Of a DNA stretch of 61,102 nucleotides, positions 20,424 to 29,700 are shown piece by piece. Both the position numbers and the translations under genes were made by a program. This DNA is from a virus, in the IMG/VR virus record IMGVR_UViG_3300046171_000055, positions 1 through 61,102 of that record. One strand, given 5' to 3'. Every line of letters begins with the position of its first letter. Position 1 is the first letter of the stretch. The notes beneath the pieces are model-generated. The model saw only the letters and a program-made list of their open reading frames with translations, had not been told where the DNA came from and ran no database searches.

Positions 20424-21617
20424 ATGACAGAAAAGGTTACAATATTTAAAAACATTAAAGAAACAGAGACTCCATTTCATAAGGAAGTGGGTGTTGTACT
20501 AGAGAGAATCAAGGATGGTGCAACAAAGAACTTAGTTAAATCAATACGGCTTACTAAGGATAAATCAGAACGCAATGAACTAAAGAAAAGATTACCTGCG
20601 ATTTGTTTTAGTGGAACATTCACAAAGAGAAAAGATGATGCTATACAAGAACACTCAGGTATTATTTGTTTGGACTTTGATGGCTACGAAAAAAAGAAAT
20701 TACTTTTAGAACATAAAGAAAGATTAACTAAAGACCCATACACGTTTTCAGTTTTCATTTCACCATCAGGCAATGGACTTAAGGTATTGGTAAAGATACC
20801 TGCCAATACAGAAAACCATATAAACTATTTTAATTCACTCCAAAAATATTATGACTCACCTTACTTTGATAAGATGTGTAAGAATGTTTCAAGAGTTTGT
20901 TATGAATCATACGACCCATTACTTTATACCAACAAAGTATCACAACTGTGGGATACAGTAGCTGAACCTGAATACACTGAGGTAGATAAATACAATGACC
21001 CTCCAACAATACCAATCTCAGATGAGAATAAAATTGTAGAGATACTTGTTAAGTGGTGGGAGAAAAAATATCCAATGATTGAAGGTCAACGTAATCAGAA
21101 CTGCTATGTATTAGCTATGGCATTCAATGATTATGGAATCAATAAATCGTTGGCAGGTTATATACTTAATAGATATGTCACTAAAGATTTTAATCAAAAT
21201 GAAATCAACAGAACAATAGACTCTGCATATATTAATACTCAAAACTTTGGTACTAAGTATTACGAAGATGAAGAAAGACTTCAATCAATTAAGGATAAGT
21301 TTAGAAAGGGTATATCAAAAAAAGAAATACGCAGCCAACTAAGTGATGCAGGTATGGATTCAGAAGCGATAGATGGTGTAGTAAATAAAATAGAAAAGGA
21401 ACAAGCAAAGAAAACCTTTTGGGAAAAGAATGAAAAGGGAACCATAAAGATTGTACACTTCTCTTTTAAAAAGTTTTTAGAAGACAATGGTTTCTATAAG
21501 TATTGCCCTGAAGGTGGTAAGAACTATGTGTTTGTTAAGGTTACTAATAACCTAATAGACCACACATCAGAAAAAGAAATTAAAGGACTTTGTTTTAAAT
21601 TATCTACAAGACATTGA
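20424..21617 (+). CDS. Primase part of a primase-helicase (VirE-N/BT4734-like)
   Basis: 397 residues as read. HSGIICLDFDGY with Asp84 and Asp86, and VFISPSGNGLKVLVKI (110-125) are the active-site motifs of BT4734/VirE-N-type primases of Bacteroidota elements. A PriCT-like helical part follows (about 205-275). The frame ends early at 21617 with KLSTRH after an apparent one-base insertion at about 21585. In the next frame the expected text (KDFVLNYLQDID) continues. Together with the helicase frame, correction of three indels would give an 803-residue protein. It is either interrupted by sequence errors or truly broken. Confidence 0.75.
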   Translation: MTEKVTIFKNIKETETPFHKEVGVVLERIKDGATKNLVKSIRLTKDKSERNELKKRLPAICFSGTFTKRKDDAIQEHSGIICLDFDGYEKKKLLLEHKERLTKDPYTFSVFISPSGNGLKVLVKIPANTENHINYFNSLQKYYDSPYFDKMCKNVSRVCYESYDPLLYTNKVSQLWDTVAEPEYTEVDKYNDPPTIPISDENKIVEILVKWWEKKYPMIEGQRNQNCYVLAMAFNDYGINKSLAGYILNRYVTKDFNQNEINRTIDSAYINTQNFGTKYYEDEERLQSIKDKFRKGISKKEIRSQLSDAGMDSEAIDGVVNKIEKEQAKKTFWEKNEKGTIKIVHFSFKKFLEDNGFYKYCPEGGKNYVFVKVTNNLIDHTSEKEIKGLCFKLSTRH

Positions 21618-21868
21618 TGACTTAAGTGTATACAATTACTTTGCAGACCAAGTTAGATTTTTTAGGGAAGAGTTTCTTACTCTACTAAATACCATTGATA
21701 TTTATTTTATCGAAGACACAAAAGAATCTGCTTACTATACTATCAAAACTGTGCAGTCAAGATAACTAAAGATTTAATTGAACCCATAGACTACTTAGAT
21801 TTAGGTGGTTATGTATGGTCAGACCATATCATATCAAGAAAGTTTAAAATATGTGATGAGTATCAAGT
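21585..21868 (+). other. Triple-frameshift zone inside the primase-helicase
   Basis: Three frame changes in 284 bp link the primase and helicase frames. At 21585 an extra G (AAAGGACTTTG); at about 21739 one missing base (TACTATACTATC); at 21867 an extra G (TATCAAGTGTGAC). Between them the text is clear coding (DFVLNYLQDIDDLSVYNYF; KDLIEPIDYLDLGGYVWSD). Elsewhere the window has almost no such errors. Confidence 0.8.
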
Positions 21869-22836
21869 GTGACTATTCTATATTCATTGGAAACATTTGT
21901 GGTAATGATACAGACAGGGTAAAAACTATGGAAAGCACCATAGGTTTTATGATGCACGGGTATAAAAATTTATCATACTGTCCTGCAATCATATTGAATG
22001 ATGAGATTATATCAGACAACCCTGAGGGTGGAACAGGTAAAGGTTTGTTTATGAATGCACTGAGTCAAATGAAAAAGTTAGTAGTCATAGATGGTAAAGC
22101 TTTTGCTTTTGAGAAATCATTTCCATATCAGTTAGTATCAGCAGATACACAGATACTTTGTTTTGATGATGTAAAGAAGCACTTTGATTTTGAAAGATTG
22201 TTTAGTGTAGTAACAGAAGGATTAACACTAGAGAAGAAGAACAAGGATGCAATTAAGATACCATTTAGCAAGTCTCCTAAAATAGCTATCACAACTAACT
22301 ATGCTATCAAAGGTTCAGGTAATTCTTTTGAACGTAGAAAGTGGGAGGTAGAACTTCATCAACACTATACTAAAAACTTCACACCACTTGATGAATTTGA
22401 TAAGCACTTCTTTGCTGATTGGAATGAAGATGATTGGTGTTTGTTTGATAACTATATGACTTCGTGTTTACAGAACTATTTAACAACAGGATTAGTAAAG
22501 AGTAAGTTTGTTAATCTAAAGATTAGACAACTATCTGCCTCAACTTCACACGATTTTATTGAATGGTGTGGATTAATTGAAGGTCATCAGAAAAATAATA
22601 AATTAGTTTTAGATACAAGACTGTCTATGCAAGATTTATATTTTGATTTCATTGGGGAGTATCCTGACTATGGACCAAAAGCTAAGATGACTATTAGTAG
22701 AACTAGATTTTATAAATGGTTAATTCAGTATGGTTCATACATAACTAACAGACAACCATTAGAAGGAAGAGATATGAATGGTAGATGGTTTGAAATGCAG
22801 AACCCTAAACCGACTCAAGGCAGTCTTAGTATATGA
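21805..22836 (+). CDS. Superfamily 3-like helicase part of the primase-helicase
   Basis: 343 residues in this frame; the first residues before about 22 (IKCDYSIF) are out-of-frame reading. The Walker A motif NPEGGTGKGLFMNALSQM is followed by DGKAFAF, a Walker B-like ILCFDDVKKHFDF and the sensor-like region KIAITTNYAIKGSG, in the order of D5/VirE-type helicases of Bacteroidota phages. It unwinds DNA ahead of the primase. The ATG at 21805 is unlikely to be a real start, because the upstream frames continue the same protein. It overlaps the next gene by 4 bp. Confidence 0.78.
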   Translation: MVMYGQTISYQESLKYVMSIKCDYSIFIGNICGNDTDRVKTMESTIGFMMHGYKNLSYCPAIILNDEIISDNPEGGTGKGLFMNALSQMKKLVVIDGKAFAFEKSFPYQLVSADTQILCFDDVKKHFDFERLFSVVTEGLTLEKKNKDAIKIPFSKSPKIAITTNYAIKGSGNSFERRKWEVELHQHYTKNFTPLDEFDKHFFADWNEDDWCLFDNYMTSCLQNYLTTGLVKSKFVNLKIRQLSASTSHDFIEWCGLIEGHQKNNKLVLDTRLSMQDLYFDFIGEYPDYGPKAKMTISRTRFYKWLIQYGSYITNRQPLEGRDMNGRWFEMQNPKPTQGSLSI

Positions 22837-23066
22837 CAGAGGAAACACTTGACATAGCAATGATTAATTCTTTCAATGTAATAGTATTGGACTATGATTG
22901 GGAGGATATCATTGATGGCAAGACTCCTTACTTTGCTCATAATGTGGCAAGAAGAATACCAAGTAAAAGAGAGTTAGAAAATATATTAAAATACTTTATT
23001 GAAACAGAAGACTACGAAAGATGTGCATCGTTACAAAGATATATGAAGGAAGACCTGAAGGTGTAA
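22833..23066 (+). CDS. Unknown small protein after the helicase
   Basis: 77 residues, acidic N-terminus (NSFNVIVLDYDWEDIIDGKT) and a helical C-terminus (SKRELENILKYFIETEDYER then CASLQRYMKED). It overlaps the helicase stop by 4 bp, and the following helicase gene begins about 30 bp later. The tetratricopeptide-like ending may be a protein contact. Unknown. Confidence 0.68.
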   Translation: MTEETLDIAMINSFNVIVLDYDWEDIIDGKTPYFAHNVARRIPSKRELENILKYFIETEDYERCASLQRYMKEDLKV

Positions 23067-23095
23067 CCGAAAGAGTTGCAGGTTACTCAGACGAA

Positions 23096-24508
23096 ATGAT
23101 GTATCGTCAATGCAAACTTCTACACGATATAGTTTTTAAAACCAAACTTGTAAAGCAAGGCAGGGGGAAAAACGCAGTGATGGTAGAAAAAAGAATGTAT
23201 GAGATAGATGGTGTGGTAGAACATAGAGCAAAGATTAGTCTTGAATATTATAAAAATAGAATGGCAACACCAAGTAAAATTAAATTCAGAGAATATCAAA
23301 AGAAAATTATTGTACAAGGAGCAGAGCATTTAATTAAAAATGGATTTGTTTATTTAGCTATGGAGGTTAGAACAGGCAAGACATTGACAAGTCTAGGTAT
23401 GTGCCGTTTGATGAGAGACAAAAAAGTTCTATTCGTTACAAAGAAAAAAGCAATCAGCAGCATAGAATCTGATTATGATTTATTAAATGCAGATTTCAGT
23501 ATAACAATAATTAATTATGAATCTCTACATAAAATAACAGACAGGGATTTTAATACAATTATTTTAGATGAAGCACACAGTATGGGTGCGTTTCCTAAAC
23601 CAAGTAAAAGAGCCAAGCAAGTAAAAGAAATACTTACTGCTCATAACCCAAAGGTTATATTGTTATCAGGAACTCCAACACCTGAATCATACAGTCAAAT
23701 GTTTCATCAGGTTTATGGCATCAAGAACAATCCTTTCAAAGACTATGTAAACTTTTATAAATTCTCAAAGCGATATGTAAATGTCAAACAAAGAAAGATA
23801 AATGGTTTGTATATAAATGATTATCACAATGGACTACAATCTATACTTGATGAAATGAAACCACACACCATTGCTTACTCACAAAAGGAGGCAGGTTTTA
23901 AAGTAGACACAAGGGAGCACACGCTTGAGGTTGAACTTGAACCAATAAGCTATAAGCTTACGGCTCAGTTAAAGAAAACTTTAGTGGTTGAAGGAAAGGA
24001 TGAGGTCATACTTGGTGATACACCGGTGAAGTTAATGATGAAGCTGCATCAGTTATACTCCGGAACAATAAAGTTTGAATCAGGTAACTCAACTGTATTA
24101 GATTATAGTAAAGCAAAGTTTATTAAAGAAAAATTCAAGGGTAAGAAGATTGGAATCTTCTATAAGTTCAAAGAAGAATTAAATGCTCTGAAAGAAATCT
24201 TTGGAGATAATTTAACAACAGAACTTAGTGTCTTTGAAGACACAAGTAAGTCTATAGCTTTACAAATTGTATCAGGTCGTGAGGGTATCTCCTTACGAAA
24301 AGCAGATGCTCTTGTATATTATAATATAGATTTTTCTGCTACGTCATATTGGCAGAGCAGAGACAGAATGACAACTAAAGATAGACTAGAGTCAGACGTT
24401 TATTGGGTTTTCTCTAAAGGAGGAATTGAAAAAGATATTTACAAAGCAGTCTCCAAGAAGAAGGACTATACTGTGAATCATTTTAAAAAGGATTTGCTAT
24501 CTTTGTGA
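23096..24508 (+). CDS. SF2 DEAH-box helicase
   Basis: 470 residues from ATG 23096, chosen because it avoids overlap with the preceding gene; an earlier in-frame start at 23021 is possible. Motifs: EVRTGKT (Walker A, K95), ILDEAHSMG (DEAH 158-161), LSGTPTPE (motif III), and near the end YWQSRDRMTTKDR (motif VI). SNF2-like phage helicases of this kind aid replication and recombination. Palindrome copy 10 encodes VFEDT at residues 379-383, between the two RecA-like lobes' motifs IV and V, where related proteins vary in length. The motifs are intact. Confidence 0.88.
   Translation: MMYRQCKLLHDIVFKTKLVKQGRGKNAVMVEKRMYEIDGVVEHRAKISLEYYKNRMATPSKIKFREYQKKIIVQGAEHLIKNGFVYLAMEVRTGKTLTSLGMCRLMRDKKVLFVTKKKAISSIESDYDLLNADFSITIINYESLHKITDRDFNTIILDEAHSMGAFPKPSKRAKQVKEILTAHNPKVILLSGTPTPESYSQMFHQVYGIKNNPFKDYVNFYKFSKRYVNVKQRKINGLYINDYHNGLQSILDEMKPHTIAYSQKEAGFKVDTREHTLEVELEPISYKLTAQLKKTLVVEGKDEVILGDTPVKLMMKLHQLYSGTIKFESGNSTVLDYSKAKFIKEKFKGKKIGIFYKFKEELNALKEIFGDNLTTELSVFEDTSKSIALQIVSGREGISLRKADALVYYNIDFSATSYWQSRDRMTTKDRLESDVYWVFSKGGIEKDIYKAVSKKKDYTVNHFKKDLLSL
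24228..24243. repeat. Dispersed 16-bp palindrome, copy 10
   Basis: GTGTCTTTGAAGACAC in the SF2 helicase gene, read in a different frame from most copies, giving VFEDT. Confidence 0.95.
24498..24505 (+). promoter_or_regulatory. Candidate -7 box for the 24510 operon
   Basis: TATCTTTG at the end of the helicase gene, 4 nt before ATG 24510, would give a nearly leaderless transcript. No clear upstream TTTG was found, so it is tentative. Confidence 0.35.
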
Positions 24509-24509
24509 T

Positions 24510-24716
24510 ATGAGGTTTGTAAAGTTTACACTAATTTGGATTAGTCAGAACTTAGCCATACCTTTTTGGGTGGTTGGGCATATTCACCTTTCGATTCATA
24601 GCTTTCACGACCTAACAGAAATTATGTCTTCAGTGGGTATGAACGTGATTGTAGCAGTGGGATTTTATTTAGATTATAAAAGTGACCGAACAACAAATAC
24701 AGGCGAAAAGAATTAA
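24510..24716 (+). CDS. Small membrane protein
   Basis: 68 residues with two hydrophobic stretches (FTLIWISQNLAIPFWVVGHI and MNVIVAVGFYLDY). It starts 1 bp after the helicase stop and overlaps the VRR-NUC gene by 35 bp. The role is unknown; a small early membrane protein could alter host entry or replication sites. Confidence 0.6.
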   Translation: MRFVKFTLIWISQNLAIPFWVVGHIHLSIHSFHDLTEIMSSVGMNVIVAVGFYLDYKSDRTTNTGEKN

Positions 24717-24921
24717 GCAGTTAGAAGCTGAAGGTTACTATGTAATAAAACTAGTAAAGACAAACAAGAATGGAATACCTGACATAATTGCTATACCACC
24801 TAATTCAAATGTAATCTTTAGTGAAGTGAAGACACCAACAGGTAAAGTGTCAAAGCTTCAAGAGTATAGACTAAAAGAATTAGATGAATATGGATTTAGA
24901 ACTGAAGTTTTTAGAGGATGA
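24682..24921 (+). CDS. VRR-NUC nuclease
   Basis: 79 residues from GTG 24682. KLVKTNKNGIPDIIAI, VIFSEVKTP and GKVSKLQEYRLKELDEYGF are the VRR-NUC signature, with Asp in GIPD and Glu-x-Lys as the metal site (PD-(D/E)XK fold). Stand-alone phage VRR-NUC proteins act as structure-specific nucleases, such as Holliday junction resolvases. The GTG start is needed, because no ATG lies upstream in frame. It overlaps both neighbours. Confidence 0.85.
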   Translation: MTEQQIQAKRIKQLEAEGYYVIKLVKTNKNGIPDIIAIPPNSNVIFSEVKTPTGKVSKLQEYRLKELDEYGFRTEVFRG

Positions 24922-25297
24922 GTTGTTATATGAGATTGACGATTGGTTCTTTCAACAACTAAGCGACTACTCATTAACTGATGCATCTTTAATAGTAGCA
25001 CAGACTCTTGCGGTATTAAAAGAACTCCCTACAAAAAATGGATGGAGTCAAGAAGTAGCAGGTGTTATTACTGACAAAGGAACAGAGCCTATATTTTTTG
25101 TGATAGAATATTTGAAACAAGAAGATGACAGACCAATACTAATAGATATAAATGAAATTGAAGTAGATGAATACTTAGACTTTATAATAGAAAACAAATC
25201 AATCAAATCATACATAGATGAATCAAGAGTTAGAGACCTTATACTTAAAGGTGGAACAGTTCAGCCACTTAAAAGAAATAATAAAAACAATTCTTAA
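24884..25297 (+). CDS. Unknown acidic protein
   Basis: 137 residues, rich in Asp, Glu and Leu/Ile (LIVAQTLAVLKELPTKNGWS, EPIFFVIEYLKQEDDRPILI). It overlaps the VRR-NUC 3' end by 38 bp and the next gene by 80 bp. An acidic fold next to a nuclease could be an inhibitor or partner, but nothing is recognised. Confidence 0.62.
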   Translation: MNMDLELKFLEDELLYEIDDWFFQQLSDYSLTDASLIVAQTLAVLKELPTKNGWSQEVAGVITDKGTEPIFFVIEYLKQEDDRPILIDINEIEVDEYLDFIIENKSIKSYIDESRVRDLILKGGTVQPLKRNNKNNS

Positions 25298-25769
25298 CGT
25301 AGACGTTAAGAAAGATAGGAATAGAATGCAGCATACAGTCAATTGTAAAATGATATATGCTAATGTACTTAGAGAATGTGGTTATGGGTGCAGTGTTATT
25401 TCTAAATCAATCTTAATGAACCACGCAACTATCCTCCATTACTTTAAAACATTTCCTTTCTACATAAAAACAGATGTAGTTCTTCGTAATAATTATGAAA
25501 GAATTAAATCAGAGTTTAATAAAGAGTATGACCCTGTTTATTATTTGTCAGAAAATGAACTAAAAAACGAAGTTTTTTCTTTGAAAATTAAAAATAAAGA
25601 TTTATCTTCGGATTTAGAGACGTGCCAATCTAGACTAACCGAACTTGAAAAGCACAAGGCTAGGTTTGAAACCATATTTAAATTGGTTGAAGAGAGAACT
25701 AAACCCGGTACAGAAGACCACGTTCTTAAAAAATTAAATCATTTTTTCAATGGTGTTTACACAAAATGA
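25218..25769 (+). CDS. DnaA-like HTH protein with coiled coil
   Basis: 183 residues. KEIIKTILNVDVKKDRNR leads into VNCKMIYANVLRECGYGCS and SKSILMNHATILHYFKTFP, a DnaA domain IV-like plan (compare 17738-18034). The second half is a charged coiled coil (LKNEVFSLKIKNKDLSSDLE). The start is the ATG at 25218, which includes the first HTH helix; it overlaps the previous gene by 80 bp, so an internal ATG at 25326 cannot be excluded. Origin or operator binding is inferred. Confidence 0.6.
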   Translation: MNQELETLYLKVEQFSHLKEIIKTILNVDVKKDRNRMQHTVNCKMIYANVLRECGYGCSVISKSILMNHATILHYFKTFPFYIKTDVVLRNNYERIKSEFNKEYDPVYYLSENELKNEVFSLKIKNKDLSSDLETCQSRLTELEKHKARFETIFKLVEERTKPGTEDHVLKKLNHFFNGVYTK

Positions 25770-26004
25770 AATAGACAGAGTACTAGGCTATAAGAGTTGG
25801 TCTAATAAAAGAAAAGAAGACAAGCTTTTAAGAATGGACTGCTCTATGTATTGTCACCTTGGAACAGACTCTAATAAAAAAGAAAGAGAAGAAGTAACAA
25901 AAGCTTCTCGTAAAATTTATACTGCAATCAAATCTATAAATCATAATATGGGAACATTGTTTTTACAAACAATGGACAAGAATGTAACTAAAGAACCTTT
26001 ATAG
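25750..26004 (+). CDS. Unknown small conserved-type protein
   Basis: 84 residues: EIDRVLGYKSWSNKRKEDKL then LRMDCSMYCHLGTDSNKKER and EEVTKASRKIYTAIKSINHN. The MDCSMYCHLGTDS segment looks like a functional site, and I recall similar short proteins in Bacteroidota phages. Overlaps the previous gene by 20 bp. Function unknown. Confidence 0.66.
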   Translation: MVFTQNEIDRVLGYKSWSNKRKEDKLLRMDCSMYCHLGTDSNKKEREEVTKASRKIYTAIKSINHNMGTLFLQTMDKNVTKEPL

Positions 26005-26006
26005 GA

Positions 26007-26201
26007 ATGACACAAGAGCCGTCATCGTATGACAAAGAACGTATTGCTCACATCAATCATTTGATGGAATCAATACACGGCTCTACCAACGAGATTTATG
26101 AAGCACTAATTGACAGAGACTTTGTTATCTTAAAGAAGGAAATAAAAGAACTTCAAGGCATCCTTAAGGACATATCTATATCTATAGAGGATGACATATG
26201 A
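26007..26201 (+). CDS. Unknown small helical protein
   Basis: 64 residues, nearly all helix: KERIAHINHLMESIHGSTNE and KKEIKELQGILKDISISIED. It starts 2 bp after the previous stop and overlaps the next gene by 11 bp. It resembles neither HTH nor membrane proteins. No function is assigned. Confidence 0.6.
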   Translation: MTQEPSSYDKERIAHINHLMESIHGSTNEIYEALIDRDFVILKKEIKELQGILKDISISIEDDI

Positions 26202-26625
26202 ATATAAGCAGTTTGCTACTGAGCAGCAGTTATTTGATTTTATAAAAGATAATTTTATAAACGACCTGAACCCAAGTGAATATTCAACATCGAGATACGA
26301 TTGTTTTTCTGAACGATATCAAATGGACATTGAACTTAAATGCAGGAGAAAGCATTACGATGGTTTAATAATAGAGAAAGGAAAGTATGATGCACTAATG
26401 AATCGTTGTAAAATACACGGGACTACACCCGTATATATTAACTCCACACCTGAAGGTGTTTGGGGTTTTTATTTGGAACAGTTTGATTTAGTATGGGAAC
26501 ACAGAGACTTGCCTAAACAAACAGATTTCTCAGACAGAAAAACCATATCAAAAGAAATAAGCTACCTAGAAGTATCCAAAGGTGTGGATTTACTTCTTCT
26601 TCTTTCTTCTTCTTCGACTCTTTGA
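26191..26625 (+). CDS. PD-(D/E)XK-like nuclease, last plus-strand gene
   Basis: 144 residues. NPSEYSTSRYDCFSERYQMD then IELKCRRKHYDGLIIEKGKY and HGTTPVYINSTPEGVWGFYL follow the pattern of small restriction-like phage nucleases: Asp in SRYDC, E-x-K in IELK. The C-terminus (LLLLLSSSSTL) is an odd hydrophobic end produced by reading through the antisense of the Arg/Lys run of the minus gene 26590-26739, with a 36-bp convergent overlap. The early and late transcripts meet here. Confidence 0.68.
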   Translation: MTYEYKQFATEQQLFDFIKDNFINDLNPSEYSTSRYDCFSERYQMDIELKCRRKHYDGLIIEKGKYDALMNRCKIHGTTPVYINSTPEGVWGFYLEQFDLVWEHRDLPKQTDFSDRKTISKEISYLEVSKGVDLLLLLSSSSTL

Positions 26626-26739
26626 TAGCTTTGATTTTTTAAATCCATCAGTAGCGTAATAAAGTTTTACTTGTTTATCAGTAAAGACTTTACCACTTGG
26701 ACTTACATTTTTATTTTTACCTACTTTTTTAAATGGCAT
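26590..26739 (-). CDS. Conserved basic mini-protein (last late gene)
   Basis: 49 residues: MPFKKVGKNKNVSPSGKVFT then QVKLYYATDGFKKSK and an Arg/Lys run. I recall MPFKKVGKxxYVSPSGK-type proteins as common in marine phages. The ATG is 3 bp after the giant gene's stop, so it ends the late transcript. Its 3' end is antisense to the end of the convergent nuclease gene. Confidence 0.76.
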   Translation of the reverse strand: MPFKKVGKNKNVSPSGKVFTDKQVKLYYATDGFKKSKLSKSRRRRKKKK

Positions 26740-26742
26740 ATC

Positions 26743-29700
26743 TTACTTCTTTAATTCTTCTCTAAGTTCTCTTTTCATTTTTCTTATCTCATAATCAGGA
26801 GTACCCGGTCCATACATTTCTTTGTATAGGTCAGGGTCTATATCTCTTAACAACGACTTAGACATTCCCTTGTCTTTACTTGAACTTTTCTTTTCCTTAA
26901 TACCATATCCCGGTCTGTATGATGTACTTACACCTGTAAGGTCATACATATTTTCTTCACTAAAGTCTCCACCTAAAGCTTTAAACAATGCTAAAGGAGC
27001 ATCGAGTTGCATACCTAAAGATATTTCAAATATTGGTTGTACATAATTAAGCACGGTACCACCCTCTTCTACTTTCTTATGCATCTTATCCATCTTTCTA
27101 ATAACAGAACTAAGAGGATTAACTCCATCGCTTACAGGCTTTCTGCTACCCTCAATTTTAGAAACCAATTGTTCCATAGCAGAACCAACTAAAGGTATAC
27201 CATATATTAAGTTAAGACCTAAAGCAGCATCTCTTAATGCCTTCATTGCTCTGTCTTTCTCCTCATCATTTTTTCCGTGTAACAAAGCAGGTGCATAAGA
27301 TGCTAGTGTAAACATTACGTTTGCTGCAGAATAGTTTAGAACAAACTTTCTTAAATCAGAAGCTTTTATTTCACTTGGTTTGCCTTTAGCTATACTACTA
27401 AAAACGGCTCTACTTGATTGGCTTACGTTGTTCATCATTAGGTATAATGAACTACCGAACATAGTAAAGAACCTATTATAAAAACTTGTCTTTTGTTGGA
27501 TAGGAGATTTCTCTGTACTTCTTCTTGTCTGTTGAGTTGCATTGTATTCATTGAATAATCTTAAAGCTTCAGCATCAGTCATACCATTTTTCTTGGCTCT
27601 ATTATATAGTGCCTTATATCCTAGTACACCAAGTATATCACCTGCTACTGTAGTAAAACCTGCTGCTCTCTGAACACCCCTAGTAAATCTACCTCTTTTT
27701 GTTTGCTTTGCTCTTGCTTTCTTGAATGTTCTACCACCTGATTCAAGACCAAATATATCTCCCTCTAAACCTTTTTTGATACGAGCATCAAATGTAGCTG
27801 ACATTTCTCTAGCCTCTCTAATTTGTTTTGGTAGAGTCATTATCACTTCAGCATAGTCTCTAATAAATGTAAGCAAGTCTGCTCCCGGCATCTTGTATCC
27901 TGAATCATACTTTTCAAAAGCCTGTACAAAAGATGAAGCCTGTTTAGGAATTTGAATTAGTTTGAAAGCTAATGCAAAACCTGTAAATCTAGTTTGTAGT
28001 TTTGTAAGTAGGTTATTTGAAACTTCAGGACCTGACTCAGGATTTATAGCATAGTTTAAATTTTGTTTGAAGAGTGACGATAAACCTGATTGTTCTAATA
28101 GAGTAGCAATCTGTTCGTCTTTTAATATTTCATTCATCTCTTTAACTCCAAGAGCATAAGACTTGTACTTCTCCATTGACTTAACGTGGTCTTCCATAAC
28201 CTCACTAAACGATAAGCCAATCTCAACATCACCTGTCAAATCAGTTCTTTCTTTTAAAGCAGGTGAATATTCTGCAGTAAATATTTTATCAAACTGTCCT
28301 TGTCCAATCATCTCTGATGTTATATCACCCTTCGATAAAGTTCTAGTAGGAAAATAATTTTCTACATATCCTAGGTTTACATCATTAACTTGAGAATAAA
28401 CTTCATTAGTTTCTTCAAAGTATTTATTACTTAAGAAATCTACAACTTGGTCAACCAACTCTACATTCTCAGGACCGATAAAGTCTTTGACTGCATCCAT
28501 ATTAATCCCTTGGTCTTCAAGCTTTTTTCTTTGCACATCATTTTTACTTAGTGCGTACAACCTCATCGCTTGGTCTACATTGAGAGTTTCTGTATATACA
28601 TTTCCTGTCTTAGTGTCTATAGCCGTAAACTCTGCAGTGTCTTCGCCTAATGAGTATTTCCAATTCTCCCACGTTTTATTGTGAGTAGATTCAGTCATAG
28701 CATTCATTTTGTTTTCAGTACGTCTTACACCTTGTAGATTGTTTTCATCAAAATCATTTAATCTATTATAAAAGGTTTCACTAAACATACCCTCACTGTT
28801 TCTGTCTAACAGTCTAGTAACTGAACCAAGATGGCTTATGTTATTTTGTAAAAACTTAGCGATACCATTGTAAGATAGCTTTTGGTCTTCCATAAAATTG
28901 TTAAGGAAAGTTTTAACTCCTTTCCAAAGACCTTCACTAAACGCTTTTCTAATTCTTTGGCTTCTATTTCTTAGTGCATTTTTGCCTAAAGGTTTACCAT
29001 TCTCATCATAAAGTTCTGAGTAATCATTTGATATTTGTTCTTGGAACTTTTGTTTTTGTTCTTCAATTTTTTGTCTTCTTAATTCTCTCCTGTTATTTAG
29101 TCTAGCAATGGACTCACCTCGTGTAGTTTTTACATCTTCAAATAATTCCTCCACTTGTTCTAGTTCCATACTAAGAACATCAGCGAATGAATCCAACGCA
29201 AGTCTTCTGTCAATTAACTGTTGTTCTTTAGTTGTAAGATTTATATTATTCGCAACCTTTGTTTCTATTGCAGACATAACATTAGGAGTTACAGTAGATT
29301 CAAGTTCACTTAAAGCTTCTGTATTATTTTCTTTTACTGCTTTTAAAACTCTGTTTACTTCAGCAAAATAAGCCTGACCTGCAGCATCTAAACCTGAAGA
29401 CCTTCTCTTACCTGATGTAGTCTTTTTTGTTTTAGATTTCTTTTTAACCAAATTAATTATCTTATCTATCAATTGATTCTTGATAACACCCCTTTGCTTT
29501 TCAACTTCAGTTAAAACCTCTGATATTTTACCATCAAAGTTTTTAGGATTAGTTTCGTTAACGACTTTTAAAAGTTTGTTTACTGAACGGTTATTATAAT
29601 TTTTAGACTTAGGTAAAAGTTTTCTTATAATCATTCTCATTCTACGTTGAGCATCAGTAATATTATCTTCACTGATTCTTCTCTGACGTAAGTTGTTTCT

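Noticed and set aside
20275-20449. Possible 58-residue protein with a hydrophobic start between the SSB terminator and the primase
   Set aside because: The hydrophobic part is a by-product of AT-rich DNA, the frame overlaps the primase start, and the region holds terminator and regulatory sequence.
21805-21870. ATG 21805 as the true start of the helicase
   Set aside because: Upstream frames encode the continuous primase-helicase text, so this ATG is an artefact of the frameshifts.
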